Source: Nocardia stercoris
GTDB lineage: Bacteria > Actinomycetota > Actinomycetes > Mycobacteriales > Mycobacteriaceae
Assembly: GCF_003696265.1 (NCBI RefSeq)
Contig: NZ_RFFH01000001.1
Span: 1,054,001 to 1,118,000 of the forward strand
Direction: 5' to 3'
DNA length: 64,000 nucleotides
Below are positions 52,316-60,043 of this stretch, piece after piece (position 1 is the stretch's first letter; each line of letters begins with the position of its first letter). The notes under the pieces were generated by a model, which saw nothing but the letters and a program-made list of their open reading frames with translations, searched no databases and had not been told where the DNA came from. The position numbers and the translations under genes are program-made.

Positions 52316-54150
52316 TGCTCGACACCCTCGTCTCCGGGCTGGTGCACGGCAACGCGTACGCGCTCGTCGCGGTCGGCATCACCCTGATCTTCGGGGTCGC
52401 CAACGTCGTCAACTTCGCGCACGGCTCGGTGTTCGCGCTCGGGTCCGTGCTCGGCTGGTGGCTCATCGCCCAGCATCATCTGCCCTGGTGGCTCGCCTCG
52501 GTACTGGTGGTCGCCGCCACCGCACTGGTGGGCGTGCTGATCGACGTGATCGCGGTACAGCCGCTGCGCCGGGCCCCGGCCGTCGCGGCACTACTGGCCA
52601 CGGTCGCGGCGGGCCTGATCATCGAGAATCTCGCCGCGATCGGGTTCGGGCCGGACACCCGGCCGTTCCCGGAAGTTCTGGCCACCGACGACATTCCGGT
52701 CGGCGGGATCCGGCTGGGCACCTCCGACCTGGTGATGTTCGTGATCACCCTCACGGTCATGACCGGGCTGTGGGGCTTCCTGCGGTTCGCGCGCTACGGG
52801 CTGGCGATCCGGGCGACCGCGCAGGATCCCGATGCCGCGGCGCAGATGGGAATTCCGGTGGCCCGGGTGCGTTCACTGGCGTTCGCGGTGGCGTCCGGGC
52901 TCGGCGGACTGGCGGGCATCTTCGTCGGCCTCTACAACTCCAACGTCTCGCCGACCTCGGGCAGCGTCGTGGGGATGACCGGTTTCGTCGCCGCGACCGT
53001 CGGCGGGCTGGGCTCGATTCCCGGCGCGGTACTGGGCGGTTTCGTTCTGGGCCTGGTGGAGGCCTTCGGAATCTATTGGCTCGGTGACGGTTACCGCGAT
53101 CTGCTGACCTTCGGTCTGCTGGTGCTGTTCCTGGTGCTGCGCCCGGGCGGACTGCTGACCCGGCCGCCGGCCGTCGAGTCCGAGCCGATGACCGGGACCT
53201 TCCTGGGTTCCGGACGGCAGCTGCCGGTGCGCGACTGGCAGGCCGGGGTGGTGTTCCTGCTCGCGCTGACCGTGCTGCCGGTCGTGTCGAACAGCTACGC
53301 GATGTCGGTGGGTACGCAGATCCTCGCCTACGCCGTCATCGCGGTGTCGATGACGCTGGTGGCCGGTGCGGCCGGGCAGCTGGTCATCGGCCAGGCCGGG
53401 CCCATCGCGATCGGCGCCTACACCAGCGCCGTCCTGACCGTCGGCCACGGGTGGTCGTTCCTGCCGGCTGTGGTCGCGGCGGGAGTGCTGGCCGCCGTGC
53501 TGTCGTCGGTCCTGGCGGCGCCGCTGTGGCGGCTCGGTGGTCACTACGTCGCGATCGCCACGCTCGGCATCGGGATCGTCACCGTCGCGCTGATCCGGAT
53601 CTGGGAGCCGGTCACACGCGGCAGCTACGGCATCTTCGGAATTCCCGCACCGCGACTGTTCGGCATCGAATTCGACACCAGCCGTGCACTTTTCCGGCTC
53701 GATCTGGTGTTTTTGGGCCTCACGCTGCTGGTGGTCCTCGCCGTCACGCGGTCCCGGCTCGGACTCGTGCTGCGCGCGGTGGGAGCCGACGAGACAGCGG
53801 CGCGGGCGGCCGGGATCCGTGCCCGCGACTACAAGGCACTCGCCTTCGCGGTCGCGGCGTTCTTCTCCGGTATCGGCGGCGCCCTGCTGGCCCACCAGTA
53901 CGGCTACATCGACCCGACCGTCTTCAACCTGCCGATGTCGCTGCTGGCGGTGACGATCCTGGTACTGGGTGGCACCGCGTCCCCATACGGTGCGGTCCTG
54001 GGTTCGGTGGTGCTGATCGGCCTGCCGGAGGCGCTGCGCCTCGCCCCGTCCGCCCGGATTCTGCTCTACGGTGCGGTGCTGCTGGTGATCATCCGGTTCC
54101 GTCCGCAGGGCCTTCTGACGAGGAGTCATCGTGTCGCAATCCCAGCGTGA
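52315..54150 (+). CDS. Fused ABC transporter permease (LivH-LivM)
   Basis: A 611-residue membrane protein in which the two permease subunits of a branched-chain-type ABC importer are fused. Residues 1-285 are LivH-like (ALVAVGITLIFGVANVVNFAHG), with about eight helices. Residues 300-605 are LivM-like (VAGAAGQLVIGQAGPIAIGA, then GIRARDYKALAFAVAAFFSG). The two are joined by a short hydrophilic linker (RPPAVESEPMTGTF). The ATG overlaps the stop of the binding protein, and its end overlaps the next gene by 20 bases. Confidence 0.94.
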   Translation: MLDTLVSGLVHGNAYALVAVGITLIFGVANVVNFAHGSVFALGSVLGWWLIAQHHLPWWLASVLVVAATALVGVLIDVIAVQPLRRAPAVAALLATVAAGLIIENLAAIGFGPDTRPFPEVLATDDIPVGGIRLGTSDLVMFVITLTVMTGLWGFLRFARYGLAIRATAQDPDAAAQMGIPVARVRSLAFAVASGLGGLAGIFVGLYNSNVSPTSGSVVGMTGFVAATVGGLGSIPGAVLGGFVLGLVEAFGIYWLGDGYRDLLTFGLLVLFLVLRPGGLLTRPPAVESEPMTGTFLGSGRQLPVRDWQAGVVFLLALTVLPVVSNSYAMSVGTQILAYAVIAVSMTLVAGAAGQLVIGQAGPIAIGAYTSAVLTVGHGWSFLPAVVAAGVLAAVLSSVLAAPLWRLGGHYVAIATLGIGIVTVALIRIWEPVTRGSYGIFGIPAPRLFGIEFDTSRALFRLDLVFLGLTLLVVLAVTRSRLGLVLRAVGADETAARAAGIRARDYKALAFAVAAFFSGIGGALLAHQYGYIDPTVFNLPMSLLAVTILVLGGTASPYGAVLGSVVLIGLPEALRLAPSARILLYGAVLLVIIRFRPQGLLTRSHRVAIPA

Positions 54151-55045
54151 ACCAGTGCTGACCGTCACCGGCCTGCGGCGTTCGTTCGGCGGCGTACAGG
54201 CCGTCGACGGTGTCGAATTCCATGTTGCGGCAGGCGAATTCGTTTCGATCATCGGTCCGAACGGGTCGGGGAAGTCGACCACGGTGAACCTCGTGTCCGG
54301 CGTGCTCCGCCCGGACAGCGGGACGGTGCGGGTGCAATCGACGGTGGTGCGGCCCGGCCGGCCCGAGGCGGCGGCCCGGGCGGGCATCGCGCGCACCTTC
54401 CAGAACGGCCGCGTGTTCGGCGACCTGAGCATCCGGGAGAACGTCGACGTCGGCCTGCAGACGACGGTGCGGGCCGCGCTCCCGCTGCGCGCCCTGGCCG
54501 GCGTCCCGGTGCTGCGGTGGGCCGGGCTGCTTGCCGAACTGTTCGTGGCCCTGGTTCCGTTGCCCGGGGTGCGGGCCGAACGTGCACGGGCGGCCGGCCG
54601 CATCGACGCCGAACTCGCCCGATTCGGCGACCGGCTGACCCCGCGCGCCGACCACGCCACCCACACCCTGTCCTACGCCAACCGCCGGCGCACCGAGATC
54701 GCCCGGGCGCTGATCGCCGACCCGGTGGTGTTGCTGCTCGACGAGCCGGCCGCCGGCATGAACCAGACCGAGACCGCCGAAATCGGTGCGCAGCTGGCCG
54801 AATTGAAGGCGCAGGGGCAGACGATCGTGCTGATCGAGCACAAGATGACGCTGGTGCGAGCACTGTCGGATCGGGTGATCGTGCTCGACGAGGGGCGCGT
54901 CATCGCCGAGGGAAGCCCCGATCAGGTCCTCGACGATCCCCGGGTGGTCGAGGCCTATCTGGGGCGCCGGACCGAAACCGGTTCGGCCGCAAACCGAGTG
55001 GCGGACGCGGCCGAACGGGAGGTGCCCGCGCATGCTGGACAGTGA
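54131..55045 (+). CDS. ABC transporter ATP-binding protein (LivG-like)
   Basis: A 304-residue ATPase: Walker A IIGPNGSGKSTT near residue 40, the LivG-type insertion between Walker A and the signature (residues about 100-165), a signature region SYANRRRTEIARALI in place of the usual LSGGQ, Walker B VVLLLDEPAAGMN, and the switch His in IEHKM. The altered signature (SYANRR) is known in LivG proteins. GTG start inside the end of the permease gene. Confidence 0.93.
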   Translation: MSQSQREPVLTVTGLRRSFGGVQAVDGVEFHVAAGEFVSIIGPNGSGKSTTVNLVSGVLRPDSGTVRVQSTVVRPGRPEAAARAGIARTFQNGRVFGDLSIRENVDVGLQTTVRAALPLRALAGVPVLRWAGLLAELFVALVPLPGVRAERARAAGRIDAELARFGDRLTPRADHATHTLSYANRRRTEIARALIADPVVLLLDEPAAGMNQTETAEIGAQLAELKAQGQTIVLIEHKMTLVRALSDRVIVLDEGRVIAEGSPDQVLDDPRVVEAYLGRRTETGSAANRVADAAEREVPAHAGQ

Positions 55046-55838
55046 GATCCGAACCCCGGCCGTGAACATCACGGCGACGGTTCCGGCCGCTGAGCCGCCG
55101 ATCCTCGAATTCGACCGCGTAGACGTGCATTACGGGCCGTCGTCGGCACTGAACCAGGTCTCCCTCGTCGTGCGGCCGGGGGAGATCGTGTCGCTGCTGG
55201 GCGGCAACGCCTCGGGCAAGTCCACCACGATGAAGACCGCGCTCGGACTGCTGCGGCCGACCGCCGGAACGGTCCGGATCGACGGGATCGACGTCACCGG
55301 CACCACCCCCGCGGCCCGCATCGCCGCGGGACTGGCCTCGGTGCCGGAGGCTCGGCGCGTGTTCCCGGCCCTGACGGTCGAGGAGAACCTGCTGGTCGGC
55401 GCCCATATCCGGGCCGAGCGCCGGAAGGTGTCACTTGCCCGCGCCGCCGAGCTGTACCAGCACTTCCCGCGATTGGCGCAGCGCCGCCGTCAGCATGCCG
55501 GCACGCTGTCCGGCGGCGAACAGCAGATGCTGGCCTTCGCGCGCGCCCTGATGTCGCGGCCGCGATTGATCTGCATGGACGAACCCACCATGGGACTGTC
55601 GCCACTGTTCGTCGACCGGGTACTCGACGAAATCTCGCGGCTGAACCGGGAATTGGGCCTGGCCATCCTCATCGTCGAACAGCAGGCCGAGCTGGCGCTG
55701 AGCATCGCGCACACCGCGAATGTGCTGCGCGGCGGTGAGATAGTACTGCGCGGCCGCGCCGCCGACCTGATCGACGACCCCGCCGTCCGGGATGCCTATC
55801 TCGGTGCGGCACAACCGGAGAAGGGAGAAACGCAATGA
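55032..55838 (+). CDS. ABC transporter ATP-binding protein (LivF-like)
   Basis: A 268-residue ATPase with Walker A LLGGNASGKSTT, signature LSGGEQQMLAFARALM, Walker B LICMDEPTMGLSP and a LivF-type C-terminus (RAADLIDDPAVRDAYLG). In the Walker A motif the usual Asn-Gly is Asn-Ala, still compatible with function. It overlaps its neighbours at both ends, as the whole operon does. Confidence 0.93.
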   Translation: MLDSEIRTPAVNITATVPAAEPPILEFDRVDVHYGPSSALNQVSLVVRPGEIVSLLGGNASGKSTTMKTALGLLRPTAGTVRIDGIDVTGTTPAARIAAGLASVPEARRVFPALTVEENLLVGAHIRAERRKVSLARAAELYQHFPRLAQRRRQHAGTLSGGEQQMLAFARALMSRPRLICMDEPTMGLSPLFVDRVLDEISRLNRELGLAILIVEQQAELALSIAHTANVLRGGEIVLRGRAADLIDDPAVRDAYLGAAQPEKGETQ

Positions 55839-56863
55839 CGGCCGGCCCGTCGCGTCTCGGTCTGTTCAGCAGGCTGGTGCGCCCGAACGACACGCAGGAC
55901 GCCGCGTCGGTCTACCGCGACGCACTCGAACAGATCGCCCTGGCCGAACGCCTCGGTTACGACACCGCCTGGGTGGCCCAGCATCACATCGATGCGGCCG
56001 AGGGCGGATTGCCCTCCCCGTTCGTCTTCCTCGCTCACGTGGCGGCCCGCTGCCACCGGATCCGGCTGGGTACCGCCATCGTCACGCTGGCGCTGGAGGA
56101 TCCGATCCGGGTCGCCGAGGATGCCGCGGTCCTGGACGCGCTTTCGGACGGTCGGCTCGAATTGGGTTTCGGGGCAGGAGGTTCCGCGAGTTCGTTCGAA
56201 CTGTTCGGAGTCGACGGCTACAGCCGGACGCGGACCTACGCGACCAAGCTGGAACGCGTGACCGCCGCGTTCGCCGGTGAACCACTGGCCGGCGCGCGCA
56301 CGCTGCATCCGCCGGCGGCCGGACTGCGGGCCCGCACCTGGCAGGCCACCTTCTCGGGCTCCGGTGCGGTCCGGGCCGGCGCGGCCGGTGACGGCCTGCT
56401 GCTGTCACGCAGCCAGCCGCGCGATCCGCACGGGCAGGCCGCCACCCTGGTGGAGATCCAACAGCCTTTGCTCACGGCCTACCGTGCGGCCCTGCCCGCC
56501 GGAGTCACCCCCCGGATCGGAGCCTCGCGCAGTGTCTTCGTGGCCGACGACCACCACACCGCGTGGGCCGCGGCGCAGCACGGCGCCCGGCGATTTCTCG
56601 ACCACCTCCGGGACACCGGTGCGACCGCGCTGGCCGGCACGGTCGACGAGGTCCTGCGTGACTCCTACATCGGCACACCGGACGAGGTCGCCGAGCAACT
56701 GGCCGCGGACACCGTGGTCGCGCAAGCAACGGACCTGATCGTCCAGGTCCATCCGATCGATCCGGGCCAGGCGGCCACCTTGCGGTCGATCGAACTACTG
56801 GCCACCGAGGTCGTCCCGCGGCTGCGGGGGACATCGAGCATCCCGACAGGAGATTTCCAGTGA
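55835..56863 (+). CDS. LLM-class flavin-dependent monooxygenase (KPN_01858-like)
   Basis: A 342-residue luciferase-like TIM-barrel oxidoreductase that uses reduced FMN. It has the family opening LGLFSRLVRPNDTQDA, then GYDTAWVAQHHIDAAEGGLPSP, RIRLGTAIVTLALEDPIRVAEDAAVLD and LELGFGAGGS. Its combination with a CMD protein and an AhpD-like protein corresponds to the described but uncharacterised KPN_01858/Avi_7170/Avi_7169 set. Under SAM-IV control it is a candidate for desulfonation or oxidative C-S cleavage (inference). The ATG overlaps the LivF stop. Confidence 0.88.
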   Translation: MTAGPSRLGLFSRLVRPNDTQDAASVYRDALEQIALAERLGYDTAWVAQHHIDAAEGGLPSPFVFLAHVAARCHRIRLGTAIVTLALEDPIRVAEDAAVLDALSDGRLELGFGAGGSASSFELFGVDGYSRTRTYATKLERVTAAFAGEPLAGARTLHPPAAGLRARTWQATFSGSGAVRAGAAGDGLLLSRSQPRDPHGQAATLVEIQQPLLTAYRAALPAGVTPRIGASRSVFVADDHHTAWAAAQHGARRFLDHLRDTGATALAGTVDEVLRDSYIGTPDEVAEQLAADTVVAQATDLIVQVHPIDPGQAATLRSIELLATEVVPRLRGTSSIPTGDFQ

Positions 56864-57312
56864 GCGACACCGACGTCATCGAGTCCGTCCTCGGCGACCG
56901 GGCGGCGACCGTGCGGGACCTGCGCGCGGCCAGGCCGGCCGTCGCCACCCACACCCAAGAGGTGTTCGAGGCCCTGTTCACCGGCTCTGCGGCCGACGGA
57001 CTCGGACCGCAGCGGCTGACGGCCGTGGCGGCGGCGGTGGCGGAGCTGGCCGGTGCACCCGATCTCGCGGCCTTCTATCGGCGCCAGGCCGCCGCGCCGG
57101 TGTCCGGCGATCCGGTGCTCGCCGTCCTCCTGCGCCACGCACTGCTCGTCACGACACAGCCGAGTGCGGCGACCCGCGTCGACATCGACGCGCTCACGGC
57201 CGCGGGACTGTCCACGGCCGACATCGTGACGCTGTCCCAGCTGATCGGCTACGTCAACTACCAGGTTCGGTTGCTGGCCGGCCTCACCCTGATCGGAGCA
57301 TCCCATGACTGA
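56860..57312 (+). CDS. CMD-domain protein (Avi_7170-like)
   Basis: A 150-residue helical protein of the carboxymuconolactone decarboxylase superfamily. It lacks the CxxC redox pair; its conserved part is LGPQRLTAVAAAVAELAGAPDLAAFY followed by a C-terminal LSQLIGYVNYQVRLLAGL helix. The GTG overlaps the monooxygenase stop by four bases. It probably works as a partner of the next gene, which does carry CxxC. Confidence 0.8.
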   Translation: MSDTDVIESVLGDRAATVRDLRAARPAVATHTQEVFEALFTGSAADGLGPQRLTAVAAAVAELAGAPDLAAFYRRQAAAPVSGDPVLAVLLRHALLVTTQPSAATRVDIDALTAAGLSTADIVTLSQLIGYVNYQVRLLAGLTLIGASHD

Positions 57313-57907
57313 GGTTCGCAGTGTCGACGCGGATCGGCGGCCCGCCGGGTTCACCCAGGATGTGCTCGGGTGGGCCGCCTGGGTCGAGCCGATCCTGCTG
57401 GCCGACGCCGACGACGAGCAGCTGCCGCTGCTCGAAGGATTCCGTGGCGAGGGGCCGTATTTCCGCCTGCTGGCACGCAATCCGCGCGTGCTGGCCGCGC
57501 GCAGCGCCAACGACAAGGAGATCTTCTACGGGAAGGCCGGGCTCGGCCGCGCCGAACGTGAACTCGCCGCCACCGTCACGTCGCGGCACACCGGCTGCGC
57601 CTACTGCGCGTCCGTGCACTCGCGGCTGACCTCGGCACTGTCCAAGCGGGAGGCCGATGTGCAACGCCTGCTCGACGAGGGGAACACCGTCCGCATCGAT
57701 GCTCGCTGGGACGCGATCATCGACTTCGTCGACGCGCTCGCGGCGACGCCACCGCGTGCCACCGAGCGGCACATCGATTCCCTACGGGTCCAGGGTTTCT
57801 CCGACTCCGACATCTACGATCTGACGCTGTCGGCCGCCTCGTTCACCTGGGCGAACCGGTTGATGCTCACGCTCGGAGAGCCGGAGGTCCCCGCGTCGGT
57901 GGACTGA
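57305..57907 (+). CDS. AhpD-like alkylhydroperoxidase-domain protein (Avi_7169-like)
   Basis: A 200-residue AhpD-fold protein. The redox site is CAYCASVHS (Cys98, Cys101, with the following His). It is flanked by LGRAERELAATVTSRHTG and ends in ASFTWANRLMLTLG. It is expected to reduce peroxides, perhaps removing those formed by the flavin monooxygenase two genes upstream. The ATG overlaps the previous gene by eight bases. Last gene of the operon. Confidence 0.88.
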   Translation: MTEVRSVDADRRPAGFTQDVLGWAAWVEPILLADADDEQLPLLEGFRGEGPYFRLLARNPRVLAARSANDKEIFYGKAGLGRAERELAATVTSRHTGCAYCASVHSRLTSALSKREADVQRLLDEGNTVRIDARWDAIIDFVDALAATPPRATERHIDSLRVQGFSDSDIYDLTLSAASFTWANRLMLTLGEPEVPASVD

Positions 57908-57917
57908 GCCGGTCGCC

Positions 57918-59909
57918 TCACACCTCGATGCGCGCACCCATGATGACCGTGCGGTCGTAGGGCAGCCCGAAATACTCGGTGGCGTCGGCTGTCACATACG
58001 AGGTGGCGATGAACAGGCGTTTGCGCCAGCTCGGCATGGTGGGTTTCTTGCCGGCGCGCAGGTCGATCTTGGACAGGAAGAACGACGCCTGATCGAAGTC
58101 GATCGGCTCCGCCGGGACCGCGGTGTCGGCGGTCGCCAGGGCCGTGGTGTCCACGGTGGCCAGGAGCGCGGGTATGTCCGGCGCCTCCATATAGCCGTAG
58201 TGGGCCGAGATGTGGCTGATGCCGTCATCGGAATAGCCGAGGTAATCGACTCGGACGCGGTCCTCGTGGCGGACGAAGGGCACGGGTTCGGTTTCCACGG
58301 ACAGGATCACGATGTACACGTGCCGAACGTGGTTGTGCTCCACATTGGCTCGCAGTGCCAGGGGAGCGGTTTCCTTGCCGCGGTTGAGGAACACCGCGGT
58401 GCCGGGCACGAGCGTCGTTTCCGAGGAGTCGTGGTGCAGGCTCTCGATGAACTCGCGCAGGGATCCTTCGTGGCGCAGCCGTTCCGCGGTCACGATCCGC
58501 CGGCCGCGCTGCCAGGTGATCAGGACGGTGAACGCGGTGAGGCCGATCAGCAGCGGAAGCCACGCGCCGTGCACCAGTTTGGTCAGGTTGGCGGCGACGA
58601 ACAGCAGGTCGACGGTCAGCAACGGGATCGCCACCAGGCCGAGCTGCCACCACGGCCGGTTCCAGCGGGTGTGCGCGACGAAGAAGAACAGCAGTGTGGT
58701 GATGGTGATGGTGCCCATATCGGCCATGCCGTAGGCGAATGCCAGCGCGGACGAACTGCGGAACGCGAACACCAGCGTCAGCACCGACACCATCAGCATC
58801 CAGTTGATCCACGGCACATAGATCTGCCCGATGGTGTGCTCGGAGGTGTGGGTGATGCGCAAGCGGGGCAGGTAGCCGAGCTGGGCGGCCTGGGACGCGA
58901 CCGAGTAGGCGCCGGTGATCACGGCCTGCGAGGCGATCACCGTGGCGGCGGTCGCGAGCAGTACGAGGCCCGCCCGGCCCCAGCTGGGGACGAGCAGGAA
59001 GAACGGGCTGCGGATGTTGGCGGGATCGTCGAGGATCAGCGCACCCTGACCCAGATAGCTGAGGGCGCAGGCGGGCAACACCAACCACAGCCAGGCCCGG
59101 GTGATGGCCCGCCGGCCGAAGTGGCCCATATCGGCGTACAGCGCCTCGGCGCCGGTCACCGCGAGGACGATGGCGGCCAGCGCGAAGAACGCGGTGGCCG
59201 GGTGCCCGGCCGCATAGCCGAGGGCGTAGGTCGGGGACAGTGCCCGCAGTATCTGCGGGTGGCGGGTGATGCCGCCGATCCCGCACAGGCCGATGACCGC
59301 GAACCAGACGACCATCACCGGTCCGAACATCCGGCCGACGACGGCGGTCCCGTGCCGCTGCACTAGGAACAGCACCACGATGATGACGGCGGTGATCGGC
59401 ACGACCAGCTCGTGCAGTCCCGGCCGCACCACCTCGAGCCCCTCCACCGCGGAGAGCACCGAGATCGCCGGGGTGATCATGCTGTCGCCGAAGAACAGTG
59501 ACGCGCCGAAGATGCCGACCGCCGCGAGCCCGAAGGCGACCCGTTTGCCCCGGGGCGCGGTCCAGCGGCGCAGCAGCGTGATCAGGGCCATGATCCCGCC
59601 TTCGCCGTTGTTGTCGGCGCGCATGGCCAGCAGCACATAGGTGACGGTGACGATCACCATGACCGACCAGAAGATCAACGACACCATGCCGTAGACGTTG
59701 TCCGATGTCACCGGCACCGGGTGGGGGTCGGCTGGATCGAACAGGGTCTGGAACGTATAGATCGGGCTGGTTCCGATATCACCGAATACGACCCCCAGGG
59801 CACCGAGTACCACTGCGGGACGCACGGATTCGGCCGCCCCAGGCCGGTGCCCGCTCAGCGGGACGGCGTCCGCGGTGTTCGTTTCGGATCCGCTCTGTTG
59901 ATCGGCCAC
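57918..59909 (-). CDS. kup: Kup potassium uptake transporter
   Basis: A 663-residue KUP/HAK-family K+/H+ symporter. The family opening VLGALGVVFGDIGTSPIYTFQ follows a short hydrophilic N-terminus. About 12 membrane helices follow, with GDSMITPAISVLSAVEGLEV. The cytosolic C-terminus (about residues 480-663) ends in FFGLPYDRTVIMGARIEV. GTG 59909 is chosen because GGGGAGG lies nine bases upstream; an ATG at 59918 would touch that sequence directly. It is convergent with the riboswitch operon and divergent from the sulfatase. Confidence 0.95.
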   Translation of the reverse strand: MADQQSGSETNTADAVPLSGHRPGAAESVRPAVVLGALGVVFGDIGTSPIYTFQTLFDPADPHPVPVTSDNVYGMVSLIFWSVMVIVTVTYVLLAMRADNNGEGGIMALITLLRRWTAPRGKRVAFGLAAVGIFGASLFFGDSMITPAISVLSAVEGLEVVRPGLHELVVPITAVIIVVLFLVQRHGTAVVGRMFGPVMVVWFAVIGLCGIGGITRHPQILRALSPTYALGYAAGHPATAFFALAAIVLAVTGAEALYADMGHFGRRAITRAWLWLVLPACALSYLGQGALILDDPANIRSPFFLLVPSWGRAGLVLLATAATVIASQAVITGAYSVASQAAQLGYLPRLRITHTSEHTIGQIYVPWINWMLMVSVLTLVFAFRSSSALAFAYGMADMGTITITTLLFFFVAHTRWNRPWWQLGLVAIPLLTVDLLFVAANLTKLVHGAWLPLLIGLTAFTVLITWQRGRRIVTAERLRHEGSLREFIESLHHDSSETTLVPGTAVFLNRGKETAPLALRANVEHNHVRHVYIVILSVETEPVPFVRHEDRVRVDYLGYSDDGISHISAHYGYMEAPDIPALLATVDTTALATADTAVPAEPIDFDQASFFLSKIDLRAGKKPTMPSWRKRLFIATSYVTADATEYFGLPYDRTVIMGARIEV

Positions 59910-60043
59910 GGAGTGCATCCTCCCCGGAAACCGGTCGATTGTCCCTTCATCGCGGGATTCGGCGCGACGGTGTCGGGCTCCGGTTGCGTACATCGCGAGC
60001 CAAACCCTGGTCACGGATGCTTTTTCCTCGTGTACTCGACGGC

